A stretch of 64,000 nucleotides of DNA from Flabesymbios commensalis. Taxonomy: Eukaryota; Annelida; Polychaeta; Terebellida; Flabelligeridae. The position numbers and the translations under genes are program-made. Of the stretch, positions 1 through 12,365 are shown piece by piece. Each line of letters begins with the position of its first letter. The first letter of the stretch is position 1. The notes below the pieces were generated by a model. The model was not told the DNA's origin. It saw only the letters and a program-made list of their open reading frames with translations, and did not search any database. The DNA is taken from positions 35,353,520-35,417,519 of the forward strand of contig OZ024911.1 in NCBI GenBank assembly GCA_964017125.1. Reading direction: 5' to 3'.

Positions 1-50
1 ATGTATACATGTATATTTTATCTGTACCCTCAGTAAATAAAGTCTTTATT

Positions 51-80
51 ACTATTATTATTATTATTATTATTATTATT
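51..80. repeat. (ATT)n microsatellite
   Basis: A run of about ten ATT/TTA triplets. It is a simple sequence repeat with no sign of function. Confidence 0.9.
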
Positions 81-1762
81 AAATGCTTTCCATGGTACTA
101 AGCAATTATTAACCCTTGAAGCCATGCAATCAAAGTAAAATATATTCCCGACCTCGTGCTTTACTATCCTGTCCCAATATTTTTATGATTTGCAGAAAGC
201 TACGTGAAGCTATATTCACTCATTAAATACGAGCTGCATGTTTTTGTATAAATATGCAAGATGTTCAATCCGGCATATGCTATATTTGTGTAAGCAAGTG
301 AGTATTACAATCTTAATTATTGATACAAAGAACGAACGAGGTAAGGGATCTCCCACTTTTTTTCTAGCCTAAGCCTCTTCAGCCTCGTCATCAAGCGTTT
401 CCATTGTTTTTCCAAGGTTTAACTGCACCTACGATGCTCTTCAACATAGTTCCTCATAACCTTTTTTTTTTTTTCACTTTTGAGAATATCCACCAGTAGG
501 CCTATTTGTTTCTGCCAATACTGCTTGTTTAACAATGGTCATCAGTTTCGATCTGGAATGGATTGCACTGAAGTTATAACATGAAACCAACAGTTGGTCA
601 GCTTCTTGTGTTTACTGGGCAGCGAATACCGATCGGCATCCAGACCTGAAACCAGCGGTAAGTATGCAGCGGCAGCTGCACCGTCACCTGATTATGGTTT
701 GAGCCGATAGATTTGACGTCCGACCACAATCATGGTAGTGAGGTACAATGTAGTGTGCTATATTTTATATCTTTTCTAAGCGCGACCTTACAATAGCGAG
801 TGAGCACGGTGGGGTCAAAGGTAAAGACAATTCCACTGACAATAGGCTTACATTAGATAACTTCAAACGGTCCTATCTGGAGAACCGTGCGCACGGTCTG
901 AGGACAAAAAGGAGTGACATATCGGCTGTTCAGGTATTTAATAGGTCTAATATGATCTCAGGCCTTTGCATGACGGTACACTCAATTATCGCTCATTCAA
1001 TAGGTTCAATGATTAGCGAACTTCAAGCTCTCACCACCCTAAATAAATTGAAATCCGAGAAGGTATCTAGGCCTACTAACAAATTATTTATAAATGGCCT
1101 GTGGAGTTGAGGCATTTTACATGTGTTTTAATGGGGTTTGCATTTGGGGCGGTGAGACCATGAGTATACATAAGGCTTTTGGTGTGTTCTGGTCATATTT
1201 TGTAGTTTTATATTTCATTGATGTTTATCATTGCTGTAATATATACTAACTTTCATCAGTTTGATTAAAAAGTAAGTAATAGACAACTAGGTGTGATAAT
1301 TTTAGTCTGTGTTTTGGGGATAACTCATGGATGATATGCTTGATTGGCGGTTTGATTTTCAAATGGGCAAAAAGGGTATGATCATAATATGGTGAATCGT
1401 GAAAAGTGGATGATTCTTATGATAACAATTTACCGTAATATTATGTAGCATTTTTCAGAAACAATTTTTGAATCACAAGGTAACCTTGTCTACTTTTTGT
1501 GACGAAATAGTGGCGGAAGCAGCCATATACTCAATGAACTATTTTTTCATTGCGACATTTACGGAAATCATGTTGATCTAATTCATAGTATCAATTATTA
1601 TTGAAAGAGCCCACAAGGCCAAGTTATCAATAGACTTACTGACTGGATAGTAACCAGAACTGAGAATGAAACAGTAAAATGTAAATTTGAAGTATTTTAG
1701 AATACAATCCGACAGTAGTTATGCAGCTTATTTTCGACTAATTCCAGGTGTTTGATGACGGC
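81..1762. other. Upstream region of the GST gene; no gene recognised
   Basis: I see no coding exon, RNA gene or clear mobile element here. A pyrimidine-poor AG at 1746-1747, fifteen bases before the GST start codon, could be the acceptor of an untranslated first exon; no matching donor or promoter can be assigned from sequence alone. Confidence 0.5.
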
Positions 1763-4700
1763 ATGACTTCCACTCTAGCATACTGGCCATTCCAAGGGGT
1801 AAATGTATTATCTAATCCTACAATGACGTTTATGACATACTTTCATATATTTACAATAATTTTCATTTTGATGTTTATTTTATAGAAAATATTGATTGCA
1901 CCACCAAGCACACTCATCTTCAATATAGATGTGTTGAATTGCTTATTAATCGGACATATCTTATAATGTATACAATGTATGATATCGACATTTAAATGTG
2001 TGTATTAATTTATGTAACTATGTCACGTGTATGATATTATTCTTACAGTACGCACAGCCTATTCGACTGATGCTGGCTTACGTACAGGAGGAATTTGAGG
2101 ATAAATTTTACTATGTCGGATCAGGTACATGTATAATATTTCTCGTTGACATAAATACGTACAGTAAATAGAATTATAACTGTTGACAATCACCTCTAAT
2201 TGTCAACAATACGTTTTATGTAAATTTTATATTTTTAATTATATTTATCTTTATAATTATTTATAGAATCATACAATAACAGCGATAAATGAAACAGCTT
2301 CCCCACTCCTGTGTGTTGTTTTAGGCCCTGAATATAACAAAGATGGCTGGTACAATGAGAAATTTAAACTCGGATTGGATTTTCCTAATGTAGGTGTATG
2401 TGATGTATTTGATTCATAATGAGGTTCTATTATTAATTTTAAGATCCGAATATATTGTAATCATAAAGAAGTTACAGGCTTGCACTATTTACATACACAA
2501 CAGGTTTGCAGATAAAAAAAAACAATGGGCTTAATTGTTTGTTAAGTAGATGCATTTTAAAGCTATATACCGCTTTGTGTATGTTCCCCAGTTGTCTCTA
2601 TCTCTGTATTCAGCGTTGTGCTTTCTGGGTACAGATGTGTCCCGCTTTTCGTACGCAGTGGACGCAGTGGACTCTTTTAATATTAAGTGAGCCGTATCCG
2701 TCGGGTGACAAACATGCAGACGCGAAATTCTTAAATTACATACAGGTTTCATTCCATATATTTCTGAGCCGATTAGCCGCCATTTTGCGACTCTTTCCTT
2801 CTGACAGAATCGGCTTCTGGTTGTCATGAAGATTATTACAAAACTGTAAATGGGCCTTCTGACCAATCCAAATGTACGTGTGGATACATGAGTGATAGTA
2901 TTTTGTATTGACACCGACATGATTGTGATAGAAGTAACGTTAGCGTTAACTTGTAAATACGATTGCGTAAAATTCCTCTTACATGTTTCAGTTGCCATAT
3001 TACATAGATGACAAAGTAAGAATAAGTCAAAGTCACGCCATTCTGCGATATTTGAACAGAAAACATGGGTTAGGTAATTGAAAATTTTGCATTCACATTT
3101 ACTATTTCAATATTGTGGGTTTTGTCAAAACTTAACACGCTATCTTAAGTGTCAACATTACATCCATCAGTGATATCATGTACGTAGTTTAATAGACCAT
3201 CTTATACTGCATTCACCTCGTACCATCTTTTTTGCTATTAACCCTCTTGCACCCCGCCATTTTATCTTATTTTCATTCAATTTGAGATGATAATTCTGCT
3301 TTGCAAAGGCAAAACGTAAGCAGTTATTGCTTTTTGGCTGTGTGTGGCAGAATTGCTGTCGCAATTCCAATCAAGTTGAATAGAAAAAATCTGCTTTTAT
3401 AAAAAACCTAAGTGTAATATCTGAAAAGAAAGCCCAGAATGTCCTTATTTTGATGGACTATACCATTTTTCTAATTATTGGATTTTTGAAAATATGCCAT
3501 TTGGTACATTAATGCGACAAGGGTTAATGCATATAACAGTTTGATGTTTTTGTTGTTGAACATCAGACAACCTGACCGAAGAAGAGCGTATGAGAGTAGA
3601 TTTGGCGGACAGGGAAGTGGATGACTTTAGATTGAATCTGGTGAACCTCTGCTACAATTACAAAAACGAGGATGTCGTATGTAGTTGTTAATACAAATAA
3701 TTAAACACCCTTACATATAATAAATAATATAATTATTTACACAACAATTTCCTTACCTTATTTACTGTTGTATGACAGCGCCTTTTCATTTTAGTTAGTG
3801 AATTATCATCACCATTAAGAACGTTAGATACGAATGCATAATTAATAAATTGATAAGTATTTTCATAATATATTTTTTGATATTAATTGTGCATGCTCCA
3901 AACAAAACATTCAGGCAACATTGGTTTAATGTTAATACCTCATGTGTTTGAATGTGTAGTAGGTCAAAATGGACAACGCGGCTTTGTTGAAATGAGAAGA
4001 TCAGTAACCCAACTATCAATGACTTTTTTTTCAAGGATACTGTATTTCTTATATTTTGTGTTATAATCATGATAATATTGTTGTGAAGCTGCACTATAAA
4101 CCCTAAACGAACTTATATTTGTTACATAAAAGGACGTGATAAAGGACATTTACTTTACAAATAAATTACCAGCTCATCTCAAACAATTTGTCTCTTTTCT
4201 GGGTGAACGAGCTTGGCTAGCTGGTGAAAAGGTAAATTTCTTAAACTAACGTTAAATGTTATAATCATGATCATCTCATAGTATACATTTTAGAATTTAA
4301 ATTATTCATTTAGATAGTTAAACTTATATAGAATAATAATGTGAAATGCTAAACTTTCGAATTTACTTGTTCACATGCGAGCTTGGTGAACATTTTGGGA
4401 CAAATGATAAAGTGACGAAAACATTAAAGCAGCCCCTTAGGATGACATCAATTTTCGTTTTTAGTTTTGTAATGAAGTAGTGTATTCCCCAGATAATGAT
4501 TTTATTTTTTTCAGAGTTTTTGGATTTTTATAAATATTTCTGATTAATATTTCCATGAAACCGCTTAAAACCCAAACAAACTTTTTGTATACCTAAACAC
4601 ATGCTGAAGGACGATTGAATGTTCCTACAGCACTGGGCCACATGTTGATGCCATCGGCCCAGCGTTGGCAGACAATAAGTGTTGCAGGTGTATCACCTCA

Positions 4701-6060
4701 TGTCCTGACTATAAGACACCAATCAGACACCAATTAGCGGTGATTGCTTTGATCTCCTGGGCCAAGACGTGGAAATATGTGGTATGAAGTGCTGCATATT
4801 GCTGACTTGTTTTGTTTACATGGCAATATACGACCTGGAAATATAACTATTTCACTCTTTTTCGGTGCTTTAAAATTGTTTTTTGACTTTTTTGTTTTTT
4901 TAGTTCAGATCAGTAGGCTAATATGGCTTCATATAAGTTAAATTTTCAAAATTGACAACATTGAAAATGTCTCATCCCAAGGGGTCCTTTTAAATTAATA
5001 CATTTGATATTGACGGGTTACTTTTACAGATCACATTTGTGGATTTTGCTTTCTACACATATTTGAATATGATTAGAATAATAAAATATGAGGACGTCTA
5101 TGGGCCTTTTCCTCAGTTGAAACAATACATGGACAGAATCGAGGTAGGTTTGACATTGATCAATTGATAATTGTATCTGTAGTTATTTTTGACACTTGAC
5201 ACAAAAATGGTTTGCGTGACATATGTGGTTTTCTTTCTATAAACTACTACCGTTAACATACGAGGTGATTGTGTGCCCATAATATATACAAACACATACA
5301 AATTCAATTGTGATATCGTAACCGCGAGCTAAAGGTCATATCTCAAGCTAAAGGTCAGATATGACCATTAACTCAACAAAATCCATATCATCATTATAAT
5401 TATTGTTGTGTTATTACCTTGAAAGTTATTTATTCATTCGAAGCTGACATTGATGGCACAATTGCCAGCTTCAAGTGAATTAAAAATAACCCTAAGTTTG
5501 CTATTACAATAGTATTAGATCCATTCTAATTCACAAAATAAGCTTTATTTGAGATACTATTCAAGTGTAGGCATTTGATAAATTTCTTTGAGTGTTTTAT
5601 TTATGAACAAACGCATAAAAGGCACTTGTAAAGCTGCTACAAAATATAGGAGAGACATTTCCAATTACGCTTCTTTGTGCTGTCGCTTCCATTGGTTAGC
5701 ATCCAACAGAAGCCAGGATCCAGTACACAATACTGGATGTAAACGTATTCTCTTTCTTATGAAATATTGCCCCGAAAAATCAGCATTCTACAGTATCAGG
5801 TTATTTTGGGCACCATATACATCAAGTATGTACCATATACATGTACATATAAAGATGTGCTGCACCATATATGTAGTCCACGTAGGTTATAGGCATGTTC
5901 TTATTTGTGTATACTACTGTGAAATATTTGAATACTAATTTGTTGCAAAATAATTTATTCACATCTATTGCAGGCATTGCCATCAGTGAAGTCTTACATA
6001 GAATCACCACGCTATATCGCCAAGCCATTATGGAATCGTTACGCTGCCATTGGATATTAG
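1763..6060 (+). CDS. Glutathione S-transferase, Mu class (complete, 8 exons)
   Basis: Cytosolic enzyme that conjugates glutathione to electrophiles. Exons: 1763-1798, 2049-2124, 2325-2389, 2992-3073, 3567-3676, 4133-4231, 5030-5143, 5974-6060. All junctions are GT-AG and in phase, giving 222 residues, the usual Mu length. Seen: catalytic Tyr7 in the N-terminal strand (LAYWPFQG), the Mu-type segment [15 protein letters not shown] with Trp and Lys for glutathione, LPYYID with the cis-proline, QSHAILRY with the Gln-Ser that binds the gamma-glutamyl group, and the all-alpha C-terminal domain with ITFVDF. Exon lengths 36, 76, 65 and 82 equal those I recall for vertebrate Mu genes; exons 5-7 are 9, 3 and 3 bases longer. 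Odd: the first-strand Arg usual in Mu enzymes (YWDIRG) is Gln here. The start is the only ATG that gives the conserved N-terminus. Sigma class is less likely because the Mu loop and exon pattern fit. Confidence 0.95.
3238..3527. mobile_element. piggyBac-type MITE in GST intron 4
   Basis: Begins TTAACCCTCTTGCACC and ends CGACAAGGGTTAA. TTAA at both borders followed by CCCT is the signature of piggyBac insertions. It is 290 bp with no coding capacity. Related ends occur at 15790, 36531 and 55568. Confidence 0.7.
4424..4755 (+). repeat. Interspersed repeat R1, copy 1 (GST intron 6)
   Basis: About 330 bp that recurs in inverse orientation at 31706-32028. Matching blocks include AAAACCCAAACAAACTTTTT, the GGGCCACATGTTGATGCC segment and ACCAATTAGCGG. 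It contains a small palindrome built on GGGCC...GGCCC. The class is unknown; it is non-coding. Confidence 0.75.
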
Positions 6061-6139
6061 TTGTGATGGACGACATAGGCTACTCTGGTTATGCTACTGC
6101 GTCTTAAAACATGATAAACCCATTTACTTAAATTTGTTG

Positions 6140-6145
6140 AATAAA
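6140..6145 (+). terminator. Polyadenylation signal of the GST gene
   Basis: AATAAA lies 80 bases after the GST stop codon, the first canonical hexamer downstream. Confidence 0.7.
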
Positions 6146-6287
6146 CTTTGATAGATCTATTAGGTGATCATGTCAATTAAATTGCATCATGTCAATTAGC
6201 CATTCGGTTGGAATTGCTATACAATTTTTAGAAATTGTTTAGTTATTTACAAGACTTGATTATTGCTGAACATTTTTGCAGAACAAT

Positions 6288-6345
6288 TTAAAAACTTGTG
6301 CAGTTCTAGTCTATGGACATGTTTACATCATATGGTCATATTAAG
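6288..6345 (+). repeat. Short repeat shared with 31636-31690
   Basis: The segment around TGCAGTTCTAGTCTA followed by GGACATGTTTAC is repeated in the same orientation at 31650-31680, next to R1 copy 2. It may be part of the same dispersed family as R1. Confidence 0.55.
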
Positions 6346-8320
6346 AAGCCAAAATAAAATCACCGATTTTTTATTGATTTTAGCCTGGGCCAGTCCCTTT
6401 AATAAGTCTTGCAATATTAAACGAATGGCTTAGATATTTTAGTATATTTTTCCTACATATTTAACTTTCCCAAAATGACATAAACAGAAAAAAACGAATT
6501 TTGGACTTGGATCACTTTACCTCTGAGCCATTCATATGTCACATGGTACCTTGATGGATGTAAAAAAATACATTTCAAAAAAGCGAATTTTCATCAATCC
6601 AAAATGGCCGTCATCTGCCATCCTTAATTTTTAAGTTTTGAAATAATATATCTACAATATCTAATACGAAGTTTGTGATTAATTTTGATACACTGATTCC
6701 ATTGATACACTGATTCCATATGTCATCTAGAAGTCAATGGGCAAGATAGCTGCAAATAACCATGATAACCACCATGAAAACTATACATGTTCACCAGTGA
6801 TCAGCCACATATTTTTTTCAGAAAATTCCGAAATAAAAGTTAATGCACCACATTGATTTGAACTAATTGGAATACGCAGATCTGTTTTTACATTTGAAGG
6901 TTAATTAGAAGTCAAATCCAAGAGAACCGCCTAGACTTTTAACCAATTTTCATTGTGAATTTTTAATTGTTGAAATAATTGTGGTATAGTATATATTCTC
7001 AAATATTCAAATCTGGATATTCTCATTTAATTGGGATGTTTATATTTATATTTTAGAATCAGAAGGTCCAAGATGACCGCGAACACAACAATGAATCCTA
7101 TGTATTATCATGATTATCATCAGCGGTTGTCGTTGATTTTCAAATTCTAAAATAATAGGCCCCAAATTAGGTTTGATATTATCATCTCAACTAATTTGAA
7201 TACACTGATTTTTACGTTTATAGGTCATCTGGATAAAAAAAATCACGACGATAAACAGTACCCGGCACGTCCAGTCTGCCCAACTAGTTTCGTCTATTAA
7301 TACTAGGCCTTGTTCAGCTGGCGAAATACAGTGATCGTATTAAAACTAATCTATTTAAAAATGGATGTATTTGTGTCAGAGCCTTGCGATGTCCTCAGGG
7401 TAGATAAACATATATATCTGCTACTAGAAACCGACTGAAGGGCACACAATGTGTAGTCCTATATTATTTTAAATTTATCTTTATACATTGGTTTAATCAT
7501 AAATTACAATCCAATCAATGACCACTGTGGAATAGTATCAATTTAAACAGAACAACCACCCTTCTGAAAACTTGACATTACCTTTAAAAACATTGCCAAC
7601 TGTATTTGCTTAAGGTTTATTCTTCCAAGCTCCACTGCTCAGATGCAAAACAAAGCTTTCCTATAATTATAAGCTGATGAACCAAGTTCAAAGGTGCTTT
7701 CTCATGAGCTGTTTCACAACACACCGACATTAAGACTTCGTCCATTCATGATTTTGAACTAATTGATAACTGTTTTAGTTACCAGCCTTTTATGTTCAAA
7801 TATGACTGTTTTCTGTTTTTGTGACCCTGAACGGGGGGGGGGGGGGGCGCCCCCTTCTGGATCCGCCACCGCAGTCTATCGTTGATCTTCATAATGGGAT
7901 GGTACAAATCTTCGTCCATGATGATAGCTGACATGAGATTGTTCTAAAACAATATCTACACACCAACAACTATATCATGTACATGTAAATCAGTGGATTT
8001 AGATTTTTCTCAGACAAGTAAATATGTCCACTTGACTGATAATGGATTTTATTGTCTGGTCGGCCGATATTATTACCGAAGAACTTATACAGTTATAACT
8101 CGTAGTGACGTGATTCATCTACCTTTAACTGAATGTGATTTTTTATGACCTCAACTGATCACGTTTATCAGAACTTATTTATTTTAGGACACCTTAGTAG
8201 CACTTGGTGCCTCACATTGAACATTCTGAGTGGTCACAGGACATGCATCAAACTATCCTTACCTCTTATGTGTCATTTTCATTAATCAGTTAATGACCTT
8301 AGATGACTGGAAATGGCCCC
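6346..8320. other. Intergenic stretch, no gene recognised
   Basis: AT-rich sequence with many stops in all frames. The only distinct feature is a run of 15 G at 7833-7847 followed by a C-rich stretch. Confidence 0.6.
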
Positions 8321-8324
8321 TCAA

Positions 8325-8560
8325 TAACATGTCATTACCTCCGCCAGGAAGGCTATGTGGTGGTCTTGTTGGGCCATCTGTCTGTCCATCGGATTACGTG
8401 GAAAGTAATGAACGGATTTGCATGCATTTTTATCAGAGGTGTGTCTCGGCACAAGGACCAATGCATTAAATTGTGGGGATGATATGTCAATTTGTTTAAT
8501 AGCCTCAAAATCGGTTGGTGAAAAACAGCCCTGGTGTGTCTGGTCTGAAGATATTTTCAT
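8325..8560 (+). repeat. Interspersed repeat starting ACCTCCGCCA
   Basis: The opening (ACCTCCGCCAGGAAGGCTAT), followed by CTGTCTGTCCATC and a segment on AACGGATTTGCATGC, resembles a dispersed repeat common in aquatic animal genomes that starts ACCTCCGCCAAGGAGG. The assignment is by memory of that pattern. It is non-coding. Confidence 0.5.
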
Positions 8561-8594
8561 GGTGTGACGATTCATACACGTGTTCAGAAATCAC

Positions 8595-8735
8595 AAGCGT
8601 CCATGTTCTGGTTTAATGTTGGGCCACTGTCTCCCACGCTGACCCAACGTTAGATCAGGATCGGGTGAACATTTCGTATTTAACACACTCTTTCTTCGAC
8701 GTTGGTTTAAGATTAGACCAGCATCGTGTGAACGT
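8595..8735. repeat. GGGCC-type hairpin repeat
   Basis: Contains TTTAATGTTGGGCCACTGT and GACCCAACGTTAGATC, one member of a family of short GGCC palindromes also seen near 15210, 18250, 18900, 19095, 19848, 38828 and 41012. Confidence 0.5.
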
Positions 8736-8850
8736 GTCATTGTCACACTGCAGTAACGGTACATATGATATGCCTACTGCCCCACCCACCGCTTTAAGGA
8801 TAGAGCGGCGCATGACGATCAGCAAAGGAATGAGCTGCTGCTCATATAAT

Positions 8851-8875
8851 GGGGGAGGGGGGGGGGGGGGGGGAG
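8851..8875. repeat. Poly-G tract
   Basis: A G run interrupted by two A residues. Open frames across it (a Gly run on +, a Pro run on -) are by-products. Confidence 0.85.
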
Positions 8876-8879
8876 GCAA

Positions 8880-10387
8880 GTATTGACCGCTGCACAGCGT
8901 ACACAGACACGTTCAATACAGAGCCAGACTAATATTATAGTGGAGGTCTCCATGTATATGTACAACATTCATGACGATGTGTGCAGGTTGACAGCCATAT
9001 ATTCACGTAGAATATGTAGAATATATTACGTAAAAATCACACCTGTAGCGACGTTATAAGAGGGTAGGTACATATTTTCATTTCTACTGAAAATGCGATT
9101 TGAATAGTGCCAATTAAAGGCAACCGTAATCACAATAGGGGCCTATTACGAGCTAAAACATATAATCAGGTAATAGGCAAATATAACACGTCAAGGCACT
9201 AGACTGTCAGTTGCCTGTGTTGTTAATGTATATAGGCATATATATTAGTCCGGGAGCTCAGGGGTCAAAAATGTCCCGAGCGGGGCCAAAAGGTTTGAAG
9301 GTTGTATCTAACTGGAAATTTTGCGCTGAATCCGAAAATCAACGTCTCACATGCCGTACCTGGGAAGTTTTCAAAATAAGACGTCATTGTTGCCATGGTA
9401 ACAATTTAGCAAAAAACTAAAATATTATTTCCTAGTAGCAGGTGTAATGAATGTGATGTGTACCCAATGTCTATAAATGTTAGTATTTGTCGTGAATAGC
9501 ATAAAATTATACTTCATAAGTGTATGCTTACTCACTTCATGTAAAATTTCATTCGAATTCCTTCTGTTACCATGGTTACAACCATATTTTCTTACCTGCA
9601 TAAATGTACCATATATGAATTTCAATGAAATTTTTTAAAAACTTTCTGTTTTCTTTAATTTACTCTTCTATGATAAGTTACATTTCATGAATTGCCGCGC
9701 ATAATATGCCTACATTACTTACGTCATCAAATTATTATCAGTGTAGTGAAATGCAACGTCATAGAACGTCATTTCTTGCGACGTTCGAAAATGTCGCCAT
9801 TAAGAGAAATACGTTTTTAGACAATATCTCGTATAATACTCATCGTATCGTACTGAGTGCTATATGTAATACCACATTTTCGTGGTCAAGGAATACGATG
9901 AAGGTAGTCTCGATGACATAAATAGCATAGATAATGGAATTTAAAAAAAATGAGTAAAAATCAGTAGCTTTTTTTAACATTTTTCAGTGCAGTATGATTT
10001 ATTCGGCCTATGTTCTCTTATTCACGTTATCACGCAAACTGAAAAAAAATAATTGAGAATTTATAGATGTTTTAAAGTATTGGAAAAAGAACAAATGACA
10101 GGAATAATTCACCCGACCTAACTTCGAAAAACACAGTTGTTGAAATGTAAATAGTATTGGAGTATTTGTTTCGAGTATATTTTTCAGTTGGTAAATTGCA
10201 TTATCTACAACTTTTCAATGACGGTGAATAATTTATTATATTAATATAGAGACAGACAAATCATTTAGGAATTACACGATGCAAATCATAATAATATCGA
10301 CAGTAACTACATAAAATCACTCTTATTTCTTAAGATGTAGATCTTAACATCGACATCTACAAATGAATTATAATAATTATATAATGC
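8880..10387. other. Intergenic stretch, no gene recognised
   Basis: Short open frames only, with no splice-consistent coding exon and no recognised repeat. Confidence 0.55.
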
Positions 10388-10680
10388 CATTGTAGCGCCA
10401 GGGTAGCTCATTGGTAGTGTGGTTGACTCAAGAGCCCGGGGTAACGGGTTCGAGTGGCAGGGAATAATTTGTCTGGTGTAGCGGTGCAGTTTGCTACACA
10501 ATTAGGGGCAAATGCTACACTATAATATGTTGGTGTAGCAGTTTTTCGTATGTAGAATAGTAGCTTGGCACATGCCCGTATGCTAAACTGCTACACAATT
10601 GTTCTGAAGCAATTATTCCCTGAGTGGTCGTTATCTTTGGTGCACACATAAGCAGTGACCCAAACTATACCCGATTAGCG
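10388..10680 (+). mobile_element. tRNA-derived SINE, interrupted by a MITE
   Basis: The head has a Pol III A-box-like TAGCTCATTGGTAG and a B-box-like GGTTCGAGT. The first seven bases do not pair with the end and the T-arm is not formed, so it is a SINE head rather than a tRNA gene. The body is cut at 10458 by a 165-bp hairpin element. Removing it and one AGTGG copy restores GGTTCGAGTGGTCG, continuing into the sequence after 10627. The 3' limit is approximate. Confidence 0.65.
10458..10622. mobile_element. 165-bp MITE with CAGGGAATAATT inverted ends
   Basis: The terminal 12 bases CAGGGAATAATT are matched exactly by AATTATTCCCTG at the other end. Flanks are AGTGG at 10453-10457 and AGTGG at 10623-10627, a 5-bp target duplication. 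The inside carries several inverted TGTAGC/GCTACA motifs. It is non-autonomous; the superfamily is not assigned. Confidence 0.85.
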
Positions 10681-12365
10681 CCGCATCAAAAATGTATACA
10701 AAATAAAAAATTAATATGACCAATATGTCAAAGTTGGCATGTAAGCGAACGGTCAATTGACCTTTTTTATGTTAATGCAAATATAACTGCCACTGTAATA
10801 TCATCCAATGAATAAGCATAATAACAACGCGAAATCATGTTCATAGGCCTATCTGTTATGGGCCTATCTCAATATCATAATATTTTTCATTTCTTCTAAG
10901 ATTCAAGCTATTTATTTCATCCATCACGACATCATGACAAAATAATTAAACATTAGCAGTAAAATGGTTGTAATAGTCAGATACTCAGATCTAACTGTTG
11001 GGTCCGTACGTCTGGCCTTACGTGAGATTTTGTATTTTGAGAATATACCAACTTTCACCAAGCCACAGCTAATACTAAATATGCTATGGATGTTTTCCTA
11101 AATCTTTACAAGAAAAAAAACAGAAACTATACTAAGTACATTGGCTTATATTACCAAAATAAAAAACGTTTCCGGACAAAATCCACCAAAATGCTTATAT
11201 TTAGTGGGTAGAGTTATATTTGTGGTTGCTGTTCTACTTTACCAATCCACACATGGAAATTCAAGTTAGATTACAATGATATGCCGGTATTGAATGTTGC
11301 AATGGAGTAAAAATAATCGAAATCGGACACAAAACAAACTAGTCAACATGGTCAATAAAAATCTCCATGTGGCCTTTGTTTTCTAACCCAGATATGTATC
11401 TGTTTAACACTCAGTGGTATTTAGATTTAGAAATGTTGTGTATATTTTTCGATGTAAGAATATTGCAGCCTTTCATAAAAATGTATGTATTTAGCCAGAA
11501 ACATTGATCTTTGCTCGGCATTCAAGTGTACAATTTGTTAACCACTTGTTTTTACATACATGGGTGTGCTTAATTTGAATCAATCGACGAACGTTCTACA
11601 TTTAGTGTTCTTCGCCTTCAAACTGGCAAAACAAAAAATGACCATCAAAACCACATCTCTTCTACTTTTTTCTTACAAAGAAATGTACAATTTCTAGTTT
11701 ATGCATGATTTGGAGCTACGAAATGTCTCATGTTTTTCGCTCAAAATGAACTACATTTGACCTTCAAATTCATTATGGTTACCACCAGCGTTTTTTATGC
11801 AACTAAACTATAATAGAATAAAAATGATTACCACCAGCGTTTTGTATGCATCTAAACCATAATATAACAATAAAACACTTTTAATTGAAATCTAGAAAAT
11901 ACACTAGGTAATAGGCCTACGATTAGCTTACAAGGCATTCGAAACTTGGTTTAATTACATTATATTCTAACATTTGCTCAGTATTTAGAATGACGTCATG
12001 ATTTTAATGGTGAATAAGAAAAATGGTGGTCATCTTGGATTTTACGATACAATAATAAACATCAGAAATGAGTCTTTCGGCCACAAAATCATGCAAAAAT
12101 CATAAATTGAGCATTCCAGTGCGACAAACCAAAAAAGGGTTGGTATTTAGGCCAACATCTATTTTTCGTTCATTTGACGGTGAATATCGCGGTCATTTTG
12201 ATTTTTTTCTAATTTACTCGTTAGTAATTTTAAAATTATTGGTCAACTAAGTTACCACAAAAAAGTCATTTATCGTCAGCATGTTTATCGGTATAATTAT
12301 AGAATACGGCAGACGTATTGAATTTGAATGTAGTCAGTTCTTTCTAAAAACGGATCACTAACGTC
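10681..12365. other. Intergenic stretch, no gene recognised
   Basis: No coding exon. A roughly 50-bp segment starting TACCACCAGCG is duplicated in tandem at about 11780 and 11829. Confidence 0.55.

Noticed and set aside
5588-5938. A 116-residue open frame in the last GST intron, with a 'FHWLAS' segment like a LINE tail
   Set aside because: The match is too short, without flanking LINE blocks; it is probably chance.
8665-8886. Overlapping open frames across the poly-G tract (Gly run on +, Pro run on -)
   Set aside because: They are created by the homopolymer; no splice sites or homology support either.
10388-10457. A functional tRNA gene
   Set aside because: A- and B-box-like motifs are present, but the acceptor and T stems do not pair; it is a SINE head.
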